Assembly (NCBI GenBank): GCA_965659715.1
Contig: CBFHXE010000001.1
Location: forward strand, 1-64,000
Source: CABZJG01 sp965659715
Lineage (GTDB): Bacteria > Pseudomonadota > Alphaproteobacteria > Rhodobacterales > Rhodobacteraceae
Reading direction: 5' to 3'
DNA length: 64,000 nt
A program made the position numbers and the translations under genes. Of this stretch, positions 7,945 through 15,599 are shown in pieces; the first letter of the stretch is position 1, and each line of letters begins with the position of its first letter. A model generated the notes under the pieces. It saw only the letters and a list, made by a program, of their open reading frames with translations, was not told where the DNA came from and did no database searches.

Positions 7945-9251
7945 GATGAAGCCTCGGATATAAAGTGGAAAAAAGTACCAGTGGCATGACCTTTATGAGA
8001 CCCCGTTTCAGGTACTTTTTGACCATCTGCATCAACCACACTGGCCAAAGGTTCGTCAGGCTGCTCCAAAATAGTTGAATAGTGAAATTCATGTCCCCGA
8101 AGCGCTGTGTTTGATGCGAAGCCAGCCATGGGCGATTTTAACCGCGCAAGGCGGTATCCAAGATGAAACTTGCGCTTTTCATAACTGGTCACAAGACCGA
8201 GCAGACCCGCCATTTGATGTGCGGTGCCGTCTTTATCAATCAATGCCGCACCCATGGCCATATACCCCCCGCATTCGCCGTGTACCGGTTTGGTTTTAGC
8301 GTGAAGGCGCAGGCTATCCATGAACTGTGAAGCTGCAGCCAATCGACCAGCGTGCAACTCAGGATAGCCCCCGGGCAACCAAACCATGTCGGCATCTGGT
8401 GGTACTTCATCATCTTGAAGCGGGGAAAATGCTATCACCTCAGCTCCATGGTCGCGCCACCCTTTTAAAAGATGCGGATAGGTGAAGGAAAAGGCTGCAT
8501 CGCGTGCAATGGCGATCTTTTGAGCGGGCGGTTTGGGCAGCGGCCCTGACCCTGCTGTAGCAGCGCTGTGTGCTGTCTGAATTAGTGCCTGTAGATCAAT
8601 GTTATCATTTAGAAATTTAGCATAGGTGGTAATTGCCTGTTCCAGATCTGGATGCTCAACTGCCTGGACAAGTCCCAAATGCCGTTCGGGAAGAGTTAAA
8701 TCGCCACGTCTAGGCAATACACCCAAAACAGAAATCCCCGCTTTTTCAAACCCTAAGCGCGCCAACCGTTCATGTCGTGGACTGGCCACTCGATTTAGGA
8801 TCACGCCAGCAAGGGGCAACTCAGGCGCATAAGTCGCAAAACCAAGCGCAGTAGCGGCTGCAGATTGGGCCTGACCACTGACATCGACAACCAACACCAC
8901 CGGCCATCCCATGAGCATTGCGGTTTCTGCGCTGCTGCCAAAGCCGCTTGCACCTTTGCTTGCAACGCCATCAAAAAGACCCATAGATCCTTCTGCAATT
9001 GCTATATCAGCCCCGACGCCTTGTGCCGAAATAGCTGCAAAGAGCGGCTGGTCCATTGACCAGCTATCGAGATTGAACGACGGGCGGCGCGCGGCGGCGT
9101 GATGAAAGGCCGGATCAATATAATCGGGACCGCTTTTAAAAGGCTGAACGGTCAGACCAAGATCTGAAATCGCCCTTAGCAGGCCAAGCATCACGGTGGT
9201 TTTACCGGTACCAGAGCTTGGTGCAGAGATCATCAATCCTTTGGGAAGCAT
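7941..9251 (-). CDS. cobB: Cobyrinic acid (hydrogenobyrinate) a,c-diamide synthase
   Basis: The 436-residue protein has an N-terminal dethiobiotin-synthetase-like ATPase with SAPSSGTGKTT near residue 10. A C-terminal class I glutamine amidotransferase follows, with the catalytic Cys in HGECGGYMAMG near 325 and a late HGHATGTFFHF-type segment. In the aerobic pathway it amidates the a and c side chains of hydrogenobyrinate before cobalt insertion. ATG 9251 shares TGATG with the cobM stop; an in-frame TTG at 9254 is the only longer option. Confidence 0.92.
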   Translation of the reverse strand: MLPKGLMISAPSSGTGKTTVMLGLLRAISDLGLTVQPFKSGPDYIDPAFHHAAARRPSFNLDSWSMDQPLFAAISAQGVGADIAIAEGSMGLFDGVASKGASGFGSSAETAMLMGWPVVLVVDVSGQAQSAAATALGFATYAPELPLAGVILNRVASPRHERLARLGFEKAGISVLGVLPRRGDLTLPERHLGLVQAVEHPDLEQAITTYAKFLNDNIDLQALIQTAHSAATAGSGPLPKPPAQKIAIARDAAFSFTYPHLLKGWRDHGAEVIAFSPLQDDEVPPDADMVWLPGGYPELHAGRLAAASQFMDSLRLHAKTKPVHGECGGYMAMGAALIDKDGTAHQMAGLLGLVTSYEKRKFHLGYRLARLKSPMAGFASNTALRGHEFHYSTILEQPDEPLASVVDADGQKVPETGSHKGHATGTFFHFISEASS

Positions 9252-10036
9252 CAATTTGAACCCGAGCTAAACGGTGACGCGGCGGATTGAGGGCGAAACC
9301 GCCGGTCATAGTCGGTCGAATATAGGCAGCTTTCAGTGAACCCCTCTGCTGAAAGTGCAGGTCCCACCAAAATCAGCGCAGTGCGTTCGATACCATCGGC
9401 CATATTTTCTTGCAATGTCCCCAAAGTGGCGCGGATGATTTTCTGATCTGGCCAGCTGGCGCGGTAAACAACCGCCACTGGACAATCAATGCCATAATCA
9501 GGGATAAGATCTGCTATGACCGTTTCAAGGTTATGGATTGAAAGATGGATCGCCAGAGTTGCACCGGTTGCCGCAAAATTCTTTAGGGTTTCCCCCTCAG
9601 GCATTTTAGAGGCGCGTCCCGGGGTGCGTGTTAATATTACGGATTGCGCCAAACCTGGCAGCGTAAGCTCGGTGCCCAAAGCTGCAGCAGCTGCAGCAAA
9701 AGAGGGCACGCCTGGCGTTACAGAAACAGCAATTCCTTCACCGCGTAACTTGCGTAATTGTTCGCCCATTGCAGACCAAACAGATAAATCACCTGAATGC
9801 AGTCGGGCAACGTCCAGTCCTGCCGCATCTGCTTTTTTAATCTCTGCCACAATTTCATCCAAATCCATCGGAGCGGTATTCACGATATGCGCGCCGGGTG
9901 GACAATGGCCAAGCACTGCTTCAGGCACCAGCGAGCCAGCATAAAGGCAAACAGGGCATGATGCGATTAAATCGCGGCCCCTTAAGGTTAAAAGATCAGG
10001 CGCGCCTGGCCCTGCACCAATGAAGTGGACGGTCAT
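9251..10036 (-). CDS. cobM: Precorrin-4 C11-methyltransferase
   Basis: A 261-residue SAM-dependent tetrapyrrole methylase. It begins VHFIGAGPGAPDLLTLRG, has RLHSGDLSVWSAMGEQ near residue 80 and VTPGVPSFAAAAAALG near 107, the pattern of CobM/CbiF. It methylates C-11 of precorrin-4. The start overlaps the cobE stop as ATGA and its stop overlaps cobB, placing it inside the coupled minus-strand operon. Confidence 0.93.
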   Translation of the reverse strand: MTVHFIGAGPGAPDLLTLRGRDLIASCPVCLYAGSLVPEAVLGHCPPGAHIVNTAPMDLDEIVAEIKKADAAGLDVARLHSGDLSVWSAMGEQLRKLRGEGIAVSVTPGVPSFAAAAAALGTELTLPGLAQSVILTRTPGRASKMPEGETLKNFAATGATLAIHLSIHNLETVIADLIPDYGIDCPVAVVYRASWPDQKIIRATLGTLQENMADGIERTALILVGPALSAEGFTESCLYSTDYDRRFRPQSAASPFSSGSN

Positions 10037-10416
10037 GATTTTTCTCCTTTTGCCAAAGCGCAGGTGGCAAGCCCATCCTTGGATACCATTCGATGCCCTA
10101 GAAGGTAACTGTGGGCGCCCGCTGCAGCCAAAGCCGATGCCTCGGATAGGCTGCCTGTGTTATAGTGCTGCAATGAAAGCGCGCTGCGGCTTTGTGTATT
10201 TTGCAAATCAATTTCATTTTGTGGAACTGCGACAATTGACAGATTTAGATGCTTAGACAGGCTTTGGAGCGCTGCGTTTTGAGCCTTATCAACATGTGTC
10301 GCCACGCTAAAAAAATCTTGCCGCGATAATTTGTGGTGATCGCAAAGTGTTTGATAGACGTCCTGTAAACTTTCAAATTGAACATTTTTTCGGAAACCAA
10401 AACCGGCAACAATCAT
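10033..10416 (-). CDS. cobE: CobE / CbiG C-terminal-like cobalamin biosynthesis protein
   Basis: A 127-residue protein beginning MIVAGFGFRKN and containing VATHVDKAQNAALQSLSKHL near 45, the pattern of the CobE/CbiG_C family. CobE is needed in aerobic cobalamin synthesis but its exact chemical role is less clear than that of the methylases. The start at 10416 overlaps the cobL stop as ATGA; the longer frame to 10458 lies inside cobL and lacks family support. Confidence 0.8.
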   Translation of the reverse strand: MIVAGFGFRKNVQFESLQDVYQTLCDHHKLSRQDFFSVATHVDKAQNAALQSLSKHLNLSIVAVPQNEIDLQNTQSRSALSLQHYNTGSLSEASALAAAGAHSYLLGHRMVSKDGLATCALAKGEKS

Positions 10417-11612
10417 AGAGTGACACTCCATTGCACCACAGGGTAGGCGGCCTTCCACCCATGTTTGTTGCCCAGTGCGCCAGCATGCGATAGCTCGATG
10501 CGCAGCAGCTCTCCGCCCAAGGAATGACAGGTTTTTGTCAGCAAAGCCTCGCTTTCCAAGGTGACGGCATTGCAGACGATACGAGTGCCTTTAGCAAGAT
10601 TTCCAACTAAATACTGCACTAAATCATCGTTCAGTCCCCCGCCGACAAAAACACAATCGGGCTTTTCGAGCTCTTCCAAGCAGTCGGGGGCATTTCCATT
10701 AATCACGCGTAACCTATCGACTCCCAGCGCCGCCGAGTTTTCAGAAATTCTTTGAGCGCGGGTTTCGTTTTGTTCAATTGCAATGGCTTGAGTCGTGGAA
10801 TGGCAGAGCAACCATTCAATAGAAACAGAACCCGAACCGCCACCGATATCCCACAGAAGTTCACCGGCCTTTGGTGCCAAAGCTGATAAAGTTAGCGCGC
10901 GCATCGGCCGTTTGGTTATTTGACCATCATTGGCAAAAAACGTGTTGTCCTGTCCCCCGCTAAGCGCCAATTGAGGCCCGCCTAGGGCTGATATTCCCAC
11001 CACAACTGGATGCTCAACGTCGTTTAGGGCATAGTCTTTGGCTAATGTTTGACGAAAGCGTTCGCTCGGTCCGCCCAAAGACTCAAGCACACGCAAAGTC
11101 GAGGCGCCAAACCCAATATCTGTTAAGTAGTTTGCAAGTTCGTCGACGGCAGCGCCATCGCGCACTGTCACCAAAAGGTTTTGGCCGCACTGCAAACCCC
11201 GCCGAAGTCGCGAGAACGGCGCGGCATGCAACCCGTAACATTTGGTGGCCTCTAGCGACCATCCAAGTGTTGATGCAGCCAAAGAAAAGCACGATGGGCT
11301 CGGGATTGATATCCACTCATCTGGCTTTAAGTGCCGGCTTAGGACAGCGCCAGCGCCATACCAAAATGGATCACCAGAGGCCAAAACGACCACTGGTTGA
11401 CCGCGCAGCTTTAAAATTTCATCAATGCCATCCTTGAAAGGGACAGGCCAAACCCTGTGTTTTTCAGACCCATCTTTTGAAAGTAGATCAATATGCCGTT
11501 TTGCACCCCAAATCGTTTTGGCCTTTTTTAGTGCGTTTTGACTTGCAGACGCCAGACCTTCTAGTCCATCTTCGCCCAATCCAACGATGGTTAACCAGGC
11601 TGCTTTAGACAT
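10413..11612 (-). CDS. cobL: Precorrin-6Y C5,15-methyltransferase (decarboxylating), CbiE-CbiT fusion
   Basis: The 399-residue protein has an N-terminal CbiE-type methylase (WLTIVGLGEDGLEGL, then VLASGDPFWYGAG and PSPSCFSLAASTLGW) and a C-terminal CbiT-type methyltransferase (LLWDIGGGSGSVSIEW near residue 250 and a DCVFVGGGL segment). It methylates C-5 and C-15 and decarboxylates the acetate side chain. ATG 11612 was chosen because the N-terminus then matches the family. That codon overlaps the start codon of the divergent cobK within the four-base palindrome CATG at 11610-11613. Confidence 0.93.
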   Translation of the reverse strand: MSKAAWLTIVGLGEDGLEGLASASQNALKKAKTIWGAKRHIDLLSKDGSEKHRVWPVPFKDGIDEILKLRGQPVVVLASGDPFWYGAGAVLSRHLKPDEWISIPSPSCFSLAASTLGWSLEATKCYGLHAAPFSRLRRGLQCGQNLLVTVRDGAAVDELANYLTDIGFGASTLRVLESLGGPSERFRQTLAKDYALNDVEHPVVVGISALGGPQLALSGGQDNTFFANDGQITKRPMRALTLSALAPKAGELLWDIGGGSGSVSIEWLLCHSTTQAIAIEQNETRAQRISENSAALGVDRLRVINGNAPDCLEELEKPDCVFVGGGLNDDLVQYLVGNLAKGTRIVCNAVTLESEALLTKTCHSLGGELLRIELSHAGALGNKHGWKAAYPVVQWSVTL

Positions 11613-12369
11613 GAGCGTAAACCTTTTGATACTTGCCGGTACGACCGAAGCCAGCCGGCTTGCCAAAGAGGTCAGCGCCGCGAAAATAAAGGCGGTCCTG
11701 TCCTATGCCGGACGTGTGGAAAGACCTAAACCACAACCCTTGCCCCGCCGCACAGGCGGCTTTGGAGGGGTGGAGGGACTGAAAAAGTTTCTGCGCGAAA
11801 AGTCGATTACGCATGTAGTTGATGCCACGCACCCATTTGCGGTTCAGATGAGCCAACATGCGGTTGATGCCTGCGCTGACCTCAATCTTCCACTGATGGC
11901 ATTTAGCCGGCCAGAATGGAAACCAACCTCGGCCGATAATTGGACAGAGGTTGCTGATATCCCGGCTGCTGTTTCGGCGTTGAAGGGGGCAAAAAAGCGA
12001 ATAATGCTTGCCTTGGGCAGAATGCATTTGCAGGCTTTTGAGGCGCAGCCTCAACATCGCTATCTCTTGCGCCTTGTAGACCCACCCGGCAACGAGCTTA
12101 CGCTGCCAAACCGCGATATTGTGGTGTCTCGAGGGCCATTTACCAAAGAGGGCGATTTGGCCCTGATGCGAGACTATAATATTCAGCTTGTGGTCTGCAA
12201 AAATGCCGGAGGCGTTGCCGCGCGTGCTAAACTTGACGCGGCCCGCGAGCTGTCTTTGCCTGTTATTATGATTGCGCGACCAAAGCTTGATCGCCCGCGG
12301 CTTGAAACCGCTAGTTTGAATAAGGTGATGCAATGGCTGGGTCATTCGGGCACCGATCTAGGTGTGTAA
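11611..12369 (+). CDS. cobK: Precorrin-6A reductase
   Basis: A 252-residue CobK/CbiJ protein with LLILAGTTEASRLAKE at the N-terminus, YAGRVERPKPQPLPRRTGGFGG near residue 32, VVDATHPFAVQMS near 68 and a C-terminal VVCKNAGGVAARAKLDAARE. It reduces precorrin-6A with NADPH. It is the only gene of this block on the plus strand. Its start codon overlaps that of cobL (CATG) and its 3' end overlaps cobJ tail-to-tail by 28 bases, so it is embedded antisense within the minus-strand cob run. Confidence 0.92.
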   Translation: MSVNLLILAGTTEASRLAKEVSAAKIKAVLSYAGRVERPKPQPLPRRTGGFGGVEGLKKFLREKSITHVVDATHPFAVQMSQHAVDACADLNLPLMAFSRPEWKPTSADNWTEVADIPAAVSALKGAKKRIMLALGRMHLQAFEAQPQHRYLLRLVDPPGNELTLPNRDIVVSRGPFTKEGDLALMRDYNIQLVVCKNAGGVAARAKLDAARELSLPVIMIARPKLDRPRLETASLNKVMQWLGHSGTDLGV

Positions 12370-13097
12370 ACCCATGGGGTCTGTTCTGCGCGTTTGATCA
12401 GGCGGGTCTGAGACGACCCAACAATGACCATAGTGCGCATATCTGCCATTTCTGGTGTGGTTTGGGATAATCCAACGATATCGAGAGTTTCATCTTTTGT
12501 GCTGACGGCCCGTGCAAAAATAACAGGCCGGTCGTCTTTGCAGCACTCTTTTAAAATCTCAAGAGCTCTTGCAAATCCGTCTGGCCGTGCCTTTGAGCGA
12601 GGATTGTAAAACGCCATGGCAAAGTCGGCCTCGGATGCCAGCTGCAGCCGTTTTTCAATCAGGTGCCAGGGTTTTAGATTATCACTTAGATTAATCGCAC
12701 AAAAATCGTGTCCCAATGGCGCGCCGGCTCTGGCGGACGCTGCAAGCATCGCCGTTATGCCCGGCAAGACTTCAATATCAAGCTGGCGCCATTGTTCGGG
12801 GCCTTGCTCGATGGCTTCAAAGACTGCAGCAGCCATGGCAAACACGCCGGGATCACCAGATGAGACAACCGCGACTTTCTTCCCTTCTGCGGCCAAGGAC
12901 AACGCGAGTTTAGATCTGTCCAACTCGACCCGGTTGTCTGATCCGTGCAGCGTTAGCCCAGGCCGCTTTTGCACTCTTGCCACATAAGGGAAATAGCCAA
13001 TAATGTCTGTTGCTTCTGACAGTATCTGCGATACTTCGGGCGTGATAAGAGCATCACTACCGGGGCCCAGCCCAACTACTTTCAACCATCCGCTCAT
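12342..13097 (-). CDS. cobJ: Precorrin-3B C17-methyltransferase
   Basis: A 251-residue tetrapyrrole methylase beginning LKVVGLGPGSDALITPE, with VAVVSSGDPGVFAMA near residue 75, EVLPGITAMLAASARAGAPL near 108 and the family-specific NLSDNLKPW and AFYNPRS segments. CobJ methylates C-17 and drives ring contraction of precorrin-3B. It overlaps the cobI stop as ATGA. Its last 28 bases are shared with the 3' end of the opposing cobK. Confidence 0.93.
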   Translation of the reverse strand: MSGWLKVVGLGPGSDALITPEVSQILSEATDIIGYFPYVARVQKRPGLTLHGSDNRVELDRSKLALSLAAEGKKVAVVSSGDPGVFAMAAAVFEAIEQGPEQWRQLDIEVLPGITAMLAASARAGAPLGHDFCAINLSDNLKPWHLIEKRLQLASEADFAMAFYNPRSKARPDGFARALEILKECCKDDRPVIFARAVSTKDETLDIVGLSQTTPEMADMRTMVIVGSSQTRLIKRAEQTPWVYTPRSVPE

Positions 13098-13837
13098 GGC
13101 CTTCGACCTTCGCCATGCACAACAATTATTGAAAAATATGGTGTTACTTTGCCCACAGCTTCACTCAGTTTCTGTACGTTTTGATTGGGCATTGTTGCAT
13201 ATTCAACAAGCCATGCCCGCTCGAACAGTCCGGCGGACTGCAATGCGGTGCAAACCTTGTCAAAGTTTCGCCCAATCTTCATTACAACCAATGCATTGGT
13301 ATCTTGCATACGTCTGGTCAGCTCATGCTCACTTAAGGTGCCCAAAAGAACCGTTAGCACATCGTCGCCCCATGTGACTGGCGCACCGGTTACGGTCCAA
13401 GCGCCGGACATTCCGGTTATAGCTGGGATGACTTCAACGGGGTTGGCGTCTTTCACGCGTGTGTAAAGATGCATGAACGAGCCGTAGAAAAACGGATCGC
13501 CCTCACAGAGAACACAAACACTATGACCTGCATCCGACAGCGCCTGAATATGCGTCGCGCAAACGCGATAGAAGGCGGATAGCATTTGATTATACCTTGG
13601 GTCAGTAACAGGAATTTCCGTTGTCACCGGATATTCCATTGCAAATTCAATGGCATTTTTGGACAGCTTGCCGTCAACGATACTGCGCGCCTGTCCTTTG
13701 CGGCCTGCTTTTCTAAAAAATGCAATATGGGTTGCGGATCTAATGATCCTATCCGCCTTAACACTCATAAGATCTGGATCGCCCGGTCCCAAGCCGACAC
13801 CGTAAATCCTACCTTTTTGGGGTGAGGCGGCCATCAT
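13094..13837 (-). CDS. cobI: Precorrin-2 C20-methyltransferase
   Basis: A 247-residue tetrapyrrole methylase with IYGVGLGPGDPDLMSVKADR, VLCEGDPFFYGSFMHLY near residue 100 and VIPAITGMSGAWTVTGAP near 125, matching CobI/CbiL. It adds the C-20 methyl group to precorrin-2. The start is the double ATGATG at 13837-13832, of which the first overlaps the cobH stop as ATGA. The longer frame to 13936 runs into cobH coding sequence and has no family match. Confidence 0.92.
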   Translation of the reverse strand: MMAASPQKGRIYGVGLGPGDPDLMSVKADRIIRSATHIAFFRKAGRKGQARSIVDGKLSKNAIEFAMEYPVTTEIPVTDPRYNQMLSAFYRVCATHIQALSDAGHSVCVLCEGDPFFYGSFMHLYTRVKDANPVEVIPAITGMSGAWTVTGAPVTWGDDVLTVLLGTLSEHELTRRMQDTNALVVMKIGRNFDKVCTALQSAGLFERAWLVEYATMPNQNVQKLSEAVGKVTPYFSIIVVHGEGRRP

Positions 13838-14463
13838 TCTAAAGGGCTCGCGAGAGCGTTCACAGCGGCAACGGTAATGGCACTTCCACCAAGACGCCCT
13901 TTGACTATGCAACACGGGGTTGGCTGTGCCTGCCAAAGGGAATCTTTACTCTCAACAGCGCCGACGAACCCCACGGGGCACCCGATAATTGCTGCGGGCT
14001 TTGGGCAACTTTCATCTTCCAACATATTTAACAAATGAAACAAAGCGGTCGGCGCATTGCCAATTGCGACAACAGCGCCTTCTAAGTGGGGGCGCCAAAA
14101 CTCAAGTGCTGCGGCTGATCTTGTGTTTTTCATATCCTGCGCCAGTTCATGAATACCCTTCGCGTGAAGCGTGCAAATTATTTCATTATCAGCAGGCAAA
14201 CGGGTGCGCGTGATGCCCTCTGACACCATGCGCGCATCACATAAGATAGGAGCGCCGTTTAAAAGCGCGGCTTTCGCCTTTTGAGCAAACCCTTCGGAAA
14301 AGTGGATATATTCGGCCAAACCAACCATTCCGGCAGCATGGATCATCCGCACGGCAACCTTTTCTTCATCCTGATCAAAACGCTTTAAATCACTTTCAGA
14401 TCGGATGGTGCGAAAAGAGGCTTTGTAAATCGCAGCACCATTGGTTTCATAGGTATGGGGCAT
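13834..14463 (-). CDS. cobH: Precorrin-8X methylmutase
   Basis: A 209-residue CobH/CbiC protein. The catalytic His lies in VRMIHAAGMVGLAE near residue 42, followed by LCDARMVSEGITR near 73 and IIGCPVGFVGAVESKD near 163. It moves the C-11 methyl to C-12, giving hydrogenobyrinic acid. The stop of cobG and this ATG overlap as TAATG at 14465-14461, and its own stop overlaps cobI. Confidence 0.93.
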   Translation of the reverse strand: MPHTYETNGAAIYKASFRTIRSESDLKRFDQDEEKVAVRMIHAAGMVGLAEYIHFSEGFAQKAKAALLNGAPILCDARMVSEGITRTRLPADNEIICTLHAKGIHELAQDMKNTRSAAALEFWRPHLEGAVVAIGNAPTALFHLLNMLEDESCPKPAAIIGCPVGFVGAVESKDSLWQAQPTPCCIVKGRLGGSAITVAAVNALASPLE

Positions 14464-15599
14464 TATAGGCTGTCCAATGTTTTAAGGATATGTGGGTCAG
14501 TAAGCCCGGTTTTCTGAGGCGTATCGCCCGCTCGACCATCTTGGATCAAGTTGAAAGCACCACTTTCACCGACCAATGTGATATCTGCATCTTTCGGGTG
14601 TGCACATCCTTTTGAGCAACCTGATATATGCAATGTTCCAGTTGTTTTTCCGGCCAATAGGCGTGCAAGCGGTCTGGTTTCAACAGTTGCACTTTGGCAC
14701 ATGGGTCGCCCGGGGCAGGCATTCACCTGCAGCAGCAGATCTGTGGGAGAGGTAATAAAGCGATCATCCGCGCCAACCGTTTGACCATTTTGCAGCAAAA
14801 TACTGCGCCAAGGAGTTAGGCGTATAGACTTCGCTTGGCTCAAGTTCAAGAGATGTAACAAATCTTTGTAATTAAATTGGCCAAACGGGATGCCAACTAT
14901 TTGTCCGTGGGATATTTTACCGATTTCCAACGGTGCGTTTTGTGTATTTCGTGGCTTTAGGTTCCACGCCTGAGGCAAAGTTTGGTTTGCAAGATGATCG
15001 CGCATACGTTTTGCCGAAGGGCTACGGGTTGCTTCAAACCATTTAGCGATATCAATTGTGCAACCTACCAAAGTAATTTCGGTTACCGGTCGACCAAAAC
15101 CGCTTCCGTCTGGGCAGACCAGAAGTGCGCCGCTTGCATCTCTTTCAACTCTTATATCTGCTGAAATATTCTGTAGTCTTGGGATTTCTCCTAAGTCGAC
15201 AGCAAGTCCAAACTTTGCTGGCAAATCTGGAAACTCTGACAAGCGCAGATAGAATTCTCTTGTAATTTGTTCGTTCAGATCACCTTTGATCCAGTCAGGC
15301 GTAACAATTATATTGCGCCGCTCTTCGCTAGCAAGATCAGGGTCGAGCAGGTTAAGTTGGCTTAGCTCACCCAATAGTCTTTCATGATCGCTCTGATTTA
15401 TGCCGCGCAATTGTAAATTTGCCCGGCTGGTAAGTTCAATAATACCCGAGCCATATTTTTGAGAAAGACGGCAGATTTCTTTGATTTGAACGCTGGAAAA
15501 CTCAGCGTATTTCGGTCGGATGCGAACGATCAATCCGTCCCCAGACACCATTGGTCGATAGGCCCCGGGGCACCATCCTTTGACAAAGGTTTTTTTCAT
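14463..15599 (-). CDS. cobG: Precorrin-3B synthase
   Basis: A 378-residue member of the nitrite/sulfite reductase-like family. It starts with VKGWCPGAYRPM, has LTSRANLQLRG near residue 56, and carries the Fe-S/siroheme-type cysteines in ACPGRPMCQS and GCSKGCAHP near 295-335. CobG uses O2 to oxidise precorrin-3A and form the gamma-lactone, so its presence identifies the aerobic route. It overlaps the cobN stop as ATGA and the cobH start. Confidence 0.92.
   Translation of the reverse strand: MKKTFVKGWCPGAYRPMVSGDGLIVRIRPKYAEFSSVQIKEICRLSQKYGSGIIELTSRANLQLRGINQSDHERLLGELSQLNLLDPDLASEERRNIIVTPDWIKGDLNEQITREFYLRLSEFPDLPAKFGLAVDLGEIPRLQNISADIRVERDASGALLVCPDGSGFGRPVTEITLVGCTIDIAKWFEATRSPSAKRMRDHLANQTLPQAWNLKPRNTQNAPLEIGKISHGQIVGIPFGQFNYKDLLHLLNLSQAKSIRLTPWRSILLQNGQTVGADDRFITSPTDLLLQVNACPGRPMCQSATVETRPLARLLAGKTTGTLHISGCSKGCAHPKDADITLVGESGAFNLIQDGRAGDTPQKTGLTDPHILKTLDSL

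Noticed and set aside
11605..12345. 246-codon minus-strand frame opposite cobK
   Set aside because: It covers the same bases as cobK in antisense, is rich in Arg/His/Trp without motifs, while cobK has clear family signatures. It shows the strand is open but not that it is translated.
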